NCBI GenBank assembly: GCA_025201845.1
Contig: MU604027.1
Location: 6,495 to 50,094 of the forward strand
Source of the DNA: Martensiomyces pterosporus
Lineage: Eukaryota > Kickxellomycota > Kickxellomycetes > Kickxellales > Kickxellaceae
DNA length: 43,600 nt
Direction: 5' to 3'
This document shows positions 1 through 10,500 of this stretch, piece by piece. Position numbers and translations under genes: made by a program. Below the pieces are notes generated by a model that saw only the letters and a list, made by a program, of their open reading frames with translations, had not been told where the DNA came from and ran no database searches. Position 1 is the first letter of the stretch. The number at the start of each line of letters is the position of its first letter.

Positions 1-110
1 ACGTGGGCACGGCAACTGAGAAACATTTACTCTGCCAAAAATGTAGGTACCAGTACACAAAAAACGCTCAAAAAAAACACCACCACTCGGCTAGGCAAGC
101 GGAGGACACC

Positions 111-3100
111 ATGTCTGATATCGACGACTACGATGAGGGTCACAAGCACAGATCGCGCCGTGGAGTGTACGACGACGAGGACGACGAAGAGGGCTCTGAG
201 ACCTACGACTCCCGTCGCCCGTACGATGACGACGACGACGACGAGGAAGAGGAAGATGAGGACGAGAACGACGACGAGCTTCGCCGCGATGGCTTTGTTG
301 TAGACGACGATGACGTCGAAGAGGAGGCGTCCGAGGACGAGGGTCGTCGGAGAAAGAAGAAGAAGAAGAAGAAGCGTCGCCATGCTGAACGCGATAGCTT
401 GCGGGCCGACGACGACGACGACGACGACGCGTTGGATGAAGAGGACTTGGCGCTTGTTGCTGAAAACACCAACCAAGGATCTTACGCCCAAAGCACCGGG
501 TCGAGGTTCAAGCGGCTCAAGCGCGGGACGGCGCGCAGGACCATCGACGATGACGATGCCGACGATCTGAGGGCTGAGCTGGACGATCTGGTGGATGAGG
601 GCGGCGATGAGGACAGGGGCAGCTCGCGTGGGAGACGTCTGCAGCGCGACGCCGGGTACTCCGATGAAGACGACGGGCTGCGCCGTGGACATGACCGCAT
701 GCCAAGAGGTGGCCGCAGAAACGAGTATGACGACGATCTAGGACTTTTTGGTAATGACGACGAGGCTGAGCTGCCTGAAGATGACTACCGCTCCTCGCGC
801 CGCAAGGACAGAGGACGCGGGGACCGCCACAGATTCACACGCGATGGCTACGAGATTGATGACGGCATCGATGGCGACGACGCCGAGCTCGACGACGACC
901 GTCCAAGTGGACATCCCAGGCGTAGCTACGACGATGCCGAGCGTGATGGCGATGACGGGGTCGACAGCTCGCGTGCCTCGGGCGGCCAGCGGAGCGGAGC
1001 AATGGCCAGCTACTTTGCCGACAGCCTTGATGGAATCGACGACGAGACCTGGATGGAGCTGCAAGATATCTTTGGCGATGGCGAGGAGTACGCATTCGCC
1101 ATGGAGTCTACCCAGGGCGAGCAAGGCGCATACAAGCAAAAGACGCTCGCCGATGTGTTTGAGCCCGCAGAGCTTGAAGCCAAGATGATGACGCAGCGCG
1201 ACGAGGACATCCGCACAACCGACATCCCCGAGCGCATGCTGATGCGCGCTAGTGGCGCCGAAGCCCTGCGGTCTCTGACCGAGGACGAGATCGAGGAGGA
1301 GACCACATGGGTTGTCCGCCAGCTACACACCTGGCTTGTCCGCCAAGCAAGCATCAAGTCGCGTTCGAGCTCGCACTACAACAACAACTCTAGCGGCGGC
1401 TGGGGCTCTGGAGGCGACAACGCGTACACCCAAGAGCCTGACCACGAGGTGCCTTCGCTGTTTAAGCAGGCTGATTTCATCAACGAGCGCTTCCTTGCAG
1501 CCATCCTTTCTGTGCTCAAGCTCTTGTCACAGGACTTTTATGAGGTGCCCTACATTGCGCGCCATCGCCGCGAAGTGTTTGTCACACCCATCTCGCCCGA
1601 GGACAGTGCTGCCGGCGCTGCCGAGCAAGGCGATGAGATCCCGACGCGCGAGTGGCTGTCCACCGACGATCTGTGGAAGCTGTATGACTTTGACGAGCAG
1701 TTCCGCGGGCTCCTTACCTGCCGCCGCCATCTGGAGAACATGCTCAGGCGCCTCAAGGGCGAGGGCATCGATGACGGCAACGAGGACAGCGCGCTTGGCG
1801 GGAGCGCCATCAGCGCCAAGGACCAAGCGTACGTCAGCGAGCTCATCGCAAGCGCTAGCCGCGTCGAGGACATCACAGACATCACGGAGTGGGTGCAGAT
1901 GCAGTACTCTGAGGTCATCCACTCGTGGAAGCAGCAGCGTGCGGAGTACAAGCGTGCGCGCAACGTTGGCCTGTGGGAGCAGGCCAAGCGCGAGGGCCTT
2001 GACAAGTTTATCGACAAGGTCGGCATCACTGCGCGGCAAGTGGGCGAAAACATCAGCAACCCCGGAGCGCATTTCGTTGAAGAGCACGAGTCGTCGGTGA
2101 AGCCCACTGACGTTGCGCGTGGGCTTGTGGGAACCAACTTTGTCAGCGCCGAGCATGTGCTGAAGGCTGGAAAGTCGATGCTTGCCCACACCCTCGCTGC
2201 TGATCCGCAGGTGCGCCGGTTTGTGCGTAGCTACTGCGACGAGCATGCCTGCGTCATCGTTCGCCCTACTGAGCGCGGTCGCCGCGAGATCACCCATGAG
2301 GAGCACGCAGCGTTTGCGTTCAAGTTCCTGCGCCAAAAACCTATTGCCGAGTTTGCCAACGACGCGCAGTTCATTGGGATTGAAAAGGCAGAGAAGGAGG
2401 GTCTCGTTCGCATGGAGTTCTCGCTTACCAACGAGTACAAATTCGACAACCGCGACTCGCGTCGCGACGACGAGGTGTTTGATCTCGACAAGGAGCGCAC
2501 GGCTAGAGTCATCTCGGCGCAGATCGAGAAGCACATCAAGTCGGATTCCGTGCACGAGGCTGCTGATGCATGGAACAAGCTGCGCTGCGATGCGGTTTAC
2601 ACGGCTGTCTACGAGCACCTTTTGCCCCAGATGTGGCGGGAGATCATGCAGAAGCTACACCAGCAGGCGTTTGAGTTTGTCGCGGATGCCTGCAGGCGCT
2701 CGCTTGAGCGCCGCATCGACGTGCAGCCAGCCAGGAACTCGCGCATGCTCCCTGGCGAGAAGCCCCGCGTGGCTGTTGTGGCTGGCGGTGGCTTTGATGC
2801 TAGCTCGCGTGGCTCGCTCCGCATTGTCTATGTGAACGAACATGGCAAGTACGTGGAGTACTTCTCGGCGGATTCGATGCGCAAGAGCTCTGGGTTCTCG
2901 GACTCTGCCACAAACGGAGATGGGATTGCGCCGCTGCTTGACCTGCTTAGCCACCAGACCATCGAGGTTGTTGCTGTTGCTGGAATGACCCTGCAGACCA
3001 AGCGTCTGTTTGAGGACGTGCAGGCCGTGGTGAGCGACCACTGCTCACGGTCCGGCGACGACATTGTTGTCACGTACGGCAACGATGAGGTGGCGCGGCT

Positions 3101-5198
3101 GTGGTGGGATAGCGATATGGCGCGTACAGAGTTCCCTGACCTGAGGAAGGAGGAGCGGTACTGCATCAGTGTTGCGCGTACTCTGCAAGACCCGGCCATC
3201 GAATACGCGGCACTTGGAAAGAGTATCATTCACCTGCCTCTGCATCCGGCTCAGCGCGACGTTGACCAGGATGCCCTGTTTTCTGTCGTCCAGCGTGCAC
3301 TGGTCAATGTGGTCAACAAGGTTGGAGTCGACATCAACGAGCTTGCCGTTTACCCGCACAAGCAGGCGATTCTGCAGTACGTTAGCGGCCTGGGCCCTAG
3401 AAAGGCGCAAGGCATCATCAACAAGATCGGGCCTGGCGAAAAAATGCTCGAGTCTCGCAGCGACCTTATCGTCAAGCGTCTGTGCACCCGCACGGTGTTT
3501 GTCAACTGCGCGTCGTTCCTGCGCATCCGCCCTGCTGCGATGGATATCCTTGACGACACGAGAATCCACCCAGAGGACTATGAGCTGGCTCGCAAGATGG
3601 CGCTGGATGCTCTGGACATCGAGGACGACGATGAGGAGGAGGATAGCGGCGGCCGCCACGGACGCAGGAGAGCCGATGGTCCGTCGCGCTATGTGGCGGA
3701 GGTGATGCGCAGGTCGCCGGAGAAGCTGGATGAGCTGGATCTTGTGAAGTACGCCGAGGAGCTCAAGCGTCTTTTGGATGTGCACAAGCTCGAGACCCTC
3801 AAGTTTATCAAGCAGGAGATGCAGCACCCTAACAACGACCCGCGCAATGAGTTCACGCAGCCCCAGGACAAGGAAATTCTGAAGATGCTTACGGGCGAAA
3901 TCGTCGGCGAGACGATCAGGGAGGATGGCACTTCGCTCGTTGCTGGCACTGTTGTCCGCGTGCAGCCGCGGTTTGCCATCGCACGGCTGGACTCTGGGCT
4001 GGAGGGCTTCATTAGCATCGGAAATGTCGCTGACCGCAAGATCGATGAGGTCTCTGACGAGCTTGTTCCTGGCCAGACCATAGCCGCTGTGGTCAAGCGC
4101 ATTGATCTGGAGAAAATGTCCCTGGATCTGTCCATCCGCCCTAGCGACATCGAGAACGTGCGTGATCAGGCACAGCAGCTTGTGCCTGACTCCAGCAAGG
4201 TCGACAGGTACTTTGATGCAGATGCCGAGTCTATCCTGCGCGAGCGCGCCAAGGCGGAGCTGCAAAAGTCCAATGCCCGCACGCGTACCATCCCCCACCC
4301 GCTGTTCAAGCCCTTCAACGGGCGCCAGGCCGAGCAGTATCTGGCCAGCAGACCGCGCGGCGACTGCGTGATTCGCCCCTCGTCGCGCGGCATGGACCAC
4401 ATTGCGATCACCTGGAAGGTGGGCGACGGGCTGTTCCAGCACATCGACGTTAAGGAGGCTGGCAAGGCCAGCGATGCGGCGCTTGGAACCAGCCTGCTGA
4501 TTGGCGACCTGGCCTACTCGGATCTGGACGAGCTGCTTGCGCTCCACATCGAGTCCATCTCTCGCAAGATTGACGAGGTAAGGCGCAGCTCCAAGTTCTA
4601 CGACCCAGAGTCCGACTCGCTGTACTCGGCCGAGGTGGTGGAGGACGTGCTGGGCCCCAATGACTATAGCAGCGAGTACAGGTCCCGCCGTGAGAACCTG
4701 TGGGAGACTCGGGTGGCCCGCCACCTGGACACTCTGGCGCAGAGCACGGGCCGCGGATCGTACTGCATCTCCCTCAGCCTGACGAAGCCCGGGTCACTTG
4801 TGCTGGCATTCAAGCCTACGCCCAGCTACGCGGGCATCCAGAAGTGGACGGCGCGCGTGGAGCCTAATGAGTTTAGGCTTGGCGAGCGCGGCAGGTACCC
4901 CAATGTCGCGGGACTCATTAATGGGTTCAAGATGATTCAGTCGAAGCCCGCTACACATGGATCCGGCAGAGGCTCGGGCGACGATTCGAGGAGCAGGCCG
5001 CACAGGCCGCATGGCGGCAGTAGGTGGGGCGACAGCAGAGGCGATGGAAGAGAGAGACCGTCGCGTAGTGGCGGCGATTCTTCCGGTGGGTGGGCTGGCG
5101 ATAGGCCGTCGTCCAGCAGGCCAAAGAGCGGGTGGGGCGATGCACCCTCATCGTCGCACCACCGCGCATCGGGTACGGCCAGTGGCTGGGACCTCTGA
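111..5198 (+). CDS. SPT6: Transcription elongation factor and histone chaperone Spt6
   Basis: Spt6 travels with RNA polymerase II, reassembles nucleosomes and supports elongation. The intronless frame of 1695 aa starts at the first in-frame ATG (111, context caccATG). The family architecture is visible in order: a very acidic N-terminus with long D/E runs from (GAC)n-like tracts; a Spn1/Iws1-binding-like motif DIFGDGEEYAFAM near residue 320; the core with a YqgF-like domain (about 886-984); a helix-hairpin-helix (GLGPRKAQGIINKIGPG, about 1095-1112); an S1 domain (about 1262-1345); and tandem SH2 domains (about 1397-1613) with the Arg of VIRPSSRG. Length is a little above yeast and S. pombe Spt6. 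The tail (about 1614-1695) is rich in R, G, S and W and has repeated WG/GW dipeptides. It converges on the next gene with 183 bp between stops. Identification is firm. Confidence 0.97.
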   Translation: MSDIDDYDEGHKHRSRRGVYDDEDDEEGSETYDSRRPYDDDDDDEEEEDEDENDDELRRDGFVVDDDDVEEEASEDEGRRRKKKKKKKRRHAERDSLRADDDDDDDALDEEDLALVAENTNQGSYAQSTGSRFKRLKRGTARRTIDDDDADDLRAELDDLVDEGGDEDRGSSRGRRLQRDAGYSDEDDGLRRGHDRMPRGGRRNEYDDDLGLFGNDDEAELPEDDYRSSRRKDRGRGDRHRFTRDGYEIDDGIDGDDAELDDDRPSGHPRRSYDDAERDGDDGVDSSRASGGQRSGAMASYFADSLDGIDDETWMELQDIFGDGEEYAFAMESTQGEQGAYKQKTLADVFEPAELEAKMMTQRDEDIRTTDIPERMLMRASGAEALRSLTEDEIEEETTWVVRQLHTWLVRQASIKSRSSSHYNNNSSGGWGSGGDNAYTQEPDHEVPSLFKQADFINERFLAAILSVLKLLSQDFYEVPYIARHRREVFVTPISPEDSAAGAAEQGDEIPTREWLSTDDLWKLYDFDEQFRGLLTCRRHLENMLRRLKGEGIDDGNEDSALGGSAISAKDQAYVSELIASASRVEDITDITEWVQMQYSEVIHSWKQQRAEYKRARNVGLWEQAKREGLDKFIDKVGITARQVGENISNPGAHFVEEHESSVKPTDVARGLVGTNFVSAEHVLKAGKSMLAHTLAADPQVRRFVRSYCDEHACVIVRPTERGRREITHEEHAAFAFKFLRQKPIAEFANDAQFIGIEKAEKEGLVRMEFSLTNEYKFDNRDSRRDDEVFDLDKERTARVISAQIEKHIKSDSVHEAADAWNKLRCDAVYTAVYEHLLPQMWREIMQKLHQQAFEFVADACRRSLERRIDVQPARNSRMLPGEKPRVAVVAGGGFDASSRGSLRIVYVNEHGKYVEYFSADSMRKSSGFSDSATNGDGIAPLLDLLSHQTIEVVAVAGMTLQTKRLFEDVQAVVSDHCSRSGDDIVVTYGNDEVARLWWDSDMARTEFPDLRKEERYCISVARTLQDPAIEYAALGKSIIHLPLHPAQRDVDQDALFSVVQRALVNVVNKVGVDINELAVYPHKQAILQYVSGLGPRKAQGIINKIGPGEKMLESRSDLIVKRLCTRTVFVNCASFLRIRPAAMDILDDTRIHPEDYELARKMALDALDIEDDDEEEDSGGRHGRRRADGPSRYVAEVMRRSPEKLDELDLVKYAEELKRLLDVHKLETLKFIKQEMQHPNNDPRNEFTQPQDKEILKMLTGEIVGETIREDGTSLVAGTVVRVQPRFAIARLDSGLEGFISIGNVADRKIDEVSDELVPGQTIAAVVKRIDLEKMSLDLSIRPSDIENVRDQAQQLVPDSSKVDRYFDADAESILRERAKAELQKSNARTRTIPHPLFKPFNGRQAEQYLASRPRGDCVIRPSSRGMDHIAITWKVGDGLFQHIDVKEAGKASDAALGTSLLIGDLAYSDLDELLALHIESISRKIDEVRRSSKFYDPESDSLYSAEVVEDVLGPNDYSSEYRSRRENLWETRVARHLDTLAQSTGRGSYCISLSLTKPGSLVLAFKPTPSYAGIQKWTARVEPNEFRLGERGRYPNVAGLINGFKMIQSKPATHGSGRGSGDDSRSRPHRPHGGSRWGDSRGDGRERPSRSGGDSSGGWAGDRPSSSRPKSGWGDAPSSSHHRASGTASGWDL

Positions 5199-5381
5199 GG
5201 AGGTCCTGGCATCTATTCGGCATGCCCGAGTTCTTTTTTATTCTTTTTTATTCTGTTCTTTCTTTCATTCAATGGGAAAAGTCTCGTTGAAGCGCTGTTC
5301 TGCGAGACACCAGCTCTAGACAACATGAAGAGTGTGGTGGCGGACAAGTATGGATACCAGAAATGCCCTGTGTATCTGCGC

Positions 5382-6254
5382 TCATATGACGGCGAGAGCA
5401 GACAGCAGAGCCAACAGCGACCAGGTTGTCGCGAGTGGCTGTACCGTGTGCGGTGAGCCGGCGAGGTCGGGGTCCATGGTTGGCAGAAGCGCCTGAGCGA
5501 CACCATTTGTCATCTTGCCCTCCTTCTCCAGCCCGTCTATGCCACCATTGTCCATTCTGTCCTTGGACTCAGCGTCGCTGCTGCTGGGCTTTTTGGCTTT
5601 CGCTCGCTTGGAGACTGGAGACGGCTTGGTCTGCTCAGCGGCTGCACTGGTTGATGCCGCTTTTGATCGCTTGGCGGTCGCAGTTTGCTTAGACATGCTC
5701 TTTTGCGCAGCCGATGCCTTTGACTGTGCTGGCGTCGCCACAGATGCCTGCAGGGTGCTCTTCTCAGCCGACTGCTTCTTCTTTGGTTTTGGCGGCTCTC
5801 CTCCATCTCCGCCATCCGGGTCGCCAGCATCTTTCTCTGCTGGCGGCTGTTTCTTGGGTTTTCCACCAGACTCGCTGTCGCCTTCAAAGTTGTCTCCTCC
5901 TTCGCCCTCGTCGTCCTTTTCCATCAGCCGCTCCTCTATATATCCGGCGCAGACTAGGCGATACCGCTTCAGAGCGTTGGTGTATGCTACCTTCCAGGTT
6001 ATCGTGTTGCCGCAGAGACCTAGGCATTTGACTTCGGCCTCGTGGTAGGCGCATGCGTGGTTGTTGGTGTTCATGCCAATATCCTCCGGGATCCGGCTGA
6101 TGCACTGGTTGGTGACGTCGTCGGGCCCGCTGTCGCATGCCTTGACATACTCGATGCTCTTGTCCGCGAGCTTGGAGAGCGAGAGTACGGGGGCTGGGTG
6201 CAGGGAGAGGAGGGCTAGGACGAGGGGTGTGGATCTGAGTGCGAGGTACAGCAT
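5382..6254 (-). CDS. Secreted, probably GPI-anchored six-cysteine protein, function unknown
   Basis: I do not recognise this 290-aa protein by family. It starts with a clear signal peptide (hydrophobic core LVLALLSLHPAPVLS, cleavage near residue 25). A compact domain follows at about residues 30-105 with six cysteines (40, 51, 68, 77, 81, 102, including CLGLC), which probably pair as disulfides. Then comes a long, low-complexity K/S/A/E/P-rich stretch of stalk type, and the protein ends with a short hydrophobic segment (WSLLALLSALAVI) and no charged tail, the usual form of a GPI-attachment signal. The likely location is therefore plasma membrane or cell wall, which is inference from topology. 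It converges with SPT6 and diverges from NOT4 across a 1.3 kb gap. The gene is likely real because signal, domain, stalk and anchor occur in the expected order. Confidence 0.8.
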   Translation of the reverse strand: MLYLALRSTPLVLALLSLHPAPVLSLSKLADKSIEYVKACDSGPDDVTNQCISRIPEDIGMNTNNHACAYHEAEVKCLGLCGNTITWKVAYTNALKRYRLVCAGYIEERLMEKDDEGEGGDNFEGDSESGGKPKKQPPAEKDAGDPDGGDGGEPPKPKKKQSAEKSTLQASVATPAQSKASAAQKSMSKQTATAKRSKAASTSAAAEQTKPSPVSKRAKAKKPSSSDAESKDRMDNGGIDGLEKEGKMTNGVAQALLPTMDPDLAGSPHTVQPLATTWSLLALLSALAVI

Positions 6255-7592
6255 GCTGTGTTGGGTGCGCTAGCTCTGAAATGCTGCAGCTATGAGGTGG
6301 TGTAGGCAGTAATCTGGACAGAAGCGATGAGAGCCGGCAGAATGCGCAGGGAGTAAATGTGCCAACCAAGGCGGATGGCAAAGTGGGTCGCACGCCTAGG
6401 CATTCTGCGTCTCGCACATGCTGCCGGCAGCTGGTGTGGAGGACTGGGCTGCTATACGTCGATACAGATGTCTGCGATGAGACATGGCGCCCTTTTGGAT
6501 ACCAAACCTCGGTGCTGGCTAGCACTACGTGCGGCCGCATATACCTGGGATATTTGACACAGCAAGCATCGTTAGCCAAGATTCCTCCTTGGATTCCAGA
6601 CGCTGCCGTGGATATTGCGGGGGAGCATGGCGCGCATGTTTGTGGTAAAAGGAGGGGGTGGGTGTGGGGGCTGTCTGTGTCGGCGGGGGCTTCCTTGGTT
6701 CATGCGGAGAGGTGCTGCTTGAGAACAAGACGCTGTTTGAGGCTGCCGGTGCCAGCAGCATACACAGCTCGCCTGGGACACGCCAATGTCGCAGCCTCCG
6801 CCCTACCTGGTATAGAAAGACTGCGCTGCACCGAGTGCCCCGCTTCAACGCTGCAGCGGTGTGCGCAGGCGCTGCGCAGCGAATTCCTGGCGCGCAGCCT
6901 CGATGGCGTTTCTTGCCAGGATCCAGCGGCTCAGGCCAATTAGGCAGCTCCTTTGTTCGCTCAGCTCAGCCGAGCTTGGAGGCAGAGCTGGTTGGGAGCG
7001 AAAAATTTTTGGGGGCGTGAAGCGGGATAGTGGCATCTGCATAATTGCGCTGCTGGTGTGCACCCAAGCCTAGTAGTCGGCGAGGCGCTTCCAAATAGTT
7101 CTGATTCTCCCTTTCATCCTTCTGCCAACTCCCAGCACACAAAAATACTCGCCTTGCTCTCTACGCGCCTACATATACCTTTGCCGCGCCCCCGAGGACC
7201 AGCAGCTACATTCCCTGACAAGAGCATTGCCTGTACACATTTTGCTACTACTTCAAAAGCACGCGCGCATACTCACGCCGCAACTCGACAATTCACGGAG
7301 CAGTTCCTTTTTCAATTTTGTCCAACACAAAAGGCTGCTTATTTCCCCCTTCCTTCTATTTTGCTGAATTACTGCCATTAGCAAAACAGTCCCTCTCCAA
7401 GTGGCAGCATTGATAGAATCTCAACAGCACACGCAAGGAGAAAGCCCGTGCCACAGCTACTTCCCCACACACAGCGCGTCCCTTTTAACGTTATACGCTC
7501 CACTTTTAGGGTAATACTCTGTCTTCTTTGTAACCTGCCCGCCCTCGCCTGCAGCACTTCTACTTCCGTTTCAAACCGCTCCTTTTCCAAAA
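6255..7592. other. Divergent intergenic region between the GPI-type gene and NOT4
   Basis: This 1338-bp gap separates two divergently transcribed genes and should hold both promoters. The right half (about 7080-7590) is C/T-rich on the plus strand, as expected for a fungal promoter and 5' leader of NOT4. Open frames here (for example 6359-6943 on plus) lack an ATG start, recognisable domains or splice continuity, so I do not call genes. No tRNA-like structure was seen. Confidence 0.6.
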
Positions 7593-10500
7593 ATGAGTAG
7601 CTCAGAGTCTGAAGATTGGGAATGCCCTCTCTGCATGGAGGAGATGGACATTGACGATCGGGGCTTCTTCCCCTGCGAATGTGGCTACCAGGTAAGCCCG
7701 GCTTATTTATTGAGCACTGCTACTGAGGCCATGGAAGCACTATGCTGTTCGGTGGCCTTGTGTTTATTTGTCACCGGTGTCAATGGAGGTGGATTTCGTG
7801 CCAGCGCGTCTAATCTGCAGCTTGCTTTTTTTCTTTAGATTTGCCGGTTCTGCCACAACCGAATCTCCCAGGACTATGGCGGCCGGTGCCCTGCCTGTCG
7901 TCGACTGTACTCTGAACAGACACCCAAACTGAAACCGATATCAGCAGCACAGTAAGTTGACCCTTGCTCTTGCTGGGACTACTATGCGCTATATGGTAGC
8001 TGGATAGCGCGAGGAAACATGTCTGGCTCTACCCTACTCCTCTGCTTCCTAGGCGGAGGGAGAGAGATCACGCGATGCTGCTCCTTCTGCGAAACTCCTC
8101 TAACCACTTTGCCCCTTGTTGCCCACCCGAATGCTTCTGCTGTAGAGTGGCAAAGATTAAGAACGAAAAGAAGGCCAAGGAGCGCGAGAAACGGGAGATC
8201 GAGGGCAATAATCGCAGGCACCTTGCCAACGTCAGGGTGGTTCAGAAGAACCTCGTCTACGTCATTGGGCTCCCAATCAGCCTTGCGACTGAAGAGGTAC
8301 GTTGTGTTGCCTTGCTTCGCACGTGTGTATTCTGATGGCTGCTGGGGCTTTGTCCTGCGGAATTCTTCAGCTAAGCACATCGTTTTATGCCCATTTCCTT
8401 TATGTAGAACCTGCGGAGCAGCGAGTACTTTGGTCAGTTCGGTCGGATTAACAAGATTGTTATTAACCGGCGACAAGCTGGGAGCAACTCGCACCACCCA
8501 ACCGTTGGCGTATATGTCACATATGCAACAAAGGAGGAGGCGACCAAGGCGATAAACACAGTCGATGGCAGCATGCTGGACGGCCGCGTGCTGCGTGCAA
8601 CATTTGGCACAACAAAATACTGCTCGTACTATTTGCGAAATATACCTTGCCAGAACCCTGGGTGCATGTATTTGCACGAGCCGGGGGAGGAGGCAGATAG
8701 CTTCACCAAGGAGGACTTGGCCGCAAACCGCGCCGGCTTACGAGATGGCCACGAAAATCCCGAAGATAACGACGATTCAGGTCCAGGTGGCCACCGCGAT
8801 ATGAGCCGATCGCCCAACCCACACCTGGGGTCTGGGCGCGTTGTCGTTGTTCCAGCCACCTCGTTCCCTGGGTTCCACAACAGCCGTCCACAAACCACTG
8901 CGCCGTCGCTGCCTTCGGCTGCTAGCCACTCCGCAAGCGCACGCATCCGCAAGGTGTCCGAGCTCAATGGATCGCGACCGCGTAGCGTTGAGCCCCACAC
9001 TGCAGATAGCGAGCAATCATCAGGGTCTGCTTTGCCGGCGACGGCATCGTGGGCGTCGAAGCCAGCTGCAAAGAAGCCAGCTGCTGACTCTGCCGACGGC
9101 AGGCCTCGCAGGTCAGAGACTGGCACAATGACGCTGCGTATGGTCCCCTCTACTCGCAACAAGGCGGCTGCTGCCAGCAATGCCGCCGCGACAAAGATCG
9201 GCAGTGCTGCGTCCACATCGGCCAGCTCTGCAGTAGCATCGGGGGCTTCAGCATCTGGGCCAGGCGCAGCAGGTACTTTGGCTCGGGAGCGCTCTAAGGC
9301 AGGCGCAGGCGCAGGCGCAGCCGCCGCCGCCGCGTCCTCGTCTTCAAGCACTGCTGCAGCGCAGGCCCAGCACCACCCTGTGCTCCAGCAGCTTAGTCGC
9401 GAGCGCAAGCAGCAGCTTCGCCACCAGCAGGCGCGCACACAGCAAAAGGCTGTAGAGGCTGCTGGTGAGGAAGAGGCTAACGGCACAGCTCAGCAGACGA
9501 GGCAAAGACAAGCGGAGAGCGCATTGGTGGCCTCTGTGGATAGCCAGTCTACGGCTGCCAACAGGACCAGTGCTGAGAGCACGCCGTCAAAGAAGAAGAC
9601 CAAGTACAGGGAAGTAGAGGAGAAGCAGCAGCAGGCGGCGCAGCCAGCCACACAAACGACCAAAGCACCGACTGGTGAAGAGAGTATGGAGGCTGGGGGT
9701 TCGAATGACCAGCCAGCTACTTCCACCAAAGACTTTGAGGAGGGCAAGAGGCTGGTGCTGTCCACTGAATCGAGGATACCTGCTCCTGTTCCTGCTACCC
9801 CTGGTGCTATCCCTTCACCCATTATTACTCAGCAAAACACGGCGGAAGCGGCATCGGCGGCTGAGCCTGCTGCCCTTAACCACACAAGCAGTGCACAGTC
9901 GTTCCAGTCGATCGCTGAATCGCTGGTTGCTCAGCTCAATGCCAAGGTGTCTACACCTACAAGCAGCACTATTCCTGCGTTCCCTTCGGCCAGTGGGTTT
10001 GATAGCCGTGTTGGTGGCCGAGTGGCTGGATTTCCTGTCTCTGGCGTTGACCCGCTGCTCTTCCCGCCTTCTGCTGGCGGCCCTCCCTCATCGCTGTTTG
10101 GGAGAACAAACAGCGGGCTGGGTGCACCAGTCTCGTCCTTCGACCCGTTTGCCAACCCAGCTGCCTCGCCCTGGGGCGGAGCCAGCACTGCAAACAGCAA
10201 CCCGTATGGCCACTCGCCGCTTTCTGCTCTGCTTACTGATGCGGGTGCCCTGAGCCCGTCGCTGGGTGGCGGCAGGGACGCCCCCACATCTGCTGGTTTG
10301 CCATCGTACTCCTCGCGTCAGCGCTCACGGTGGGACTTTGCCCTCGCTGACGAGGCTAGCGCACAGGCCGAGCTCCAATCCGTGCTTGGTAGAGGCTTTG
10401 GCAGCACGGACGAGCATATTTCTGAGCTGCAGCAGCCTCAAAACGCCCCATCGTTTGCCTCATCGCGCGATCTAGGTCTGTTCTCTACACCTGCGCCCGT

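Noticed and set aside
3045..4724. 559-codon minus-strand frame inside SPT6
   Set aside because: It is antisense to the conserved core of SPT6, shows no domain, and is explained by codon bias of the sense gene.
6359..6943. 194-codon plus-strand frame in the divergent promoter
   Set aside because: It has no ATG at its start, no family signal and unusual composition.
9690..9704. B-box-like gggttcgaat of a tRNA gene
   Set aside because: It lies inside NOT4 coding sequence with no A box or cloverleaf around it.
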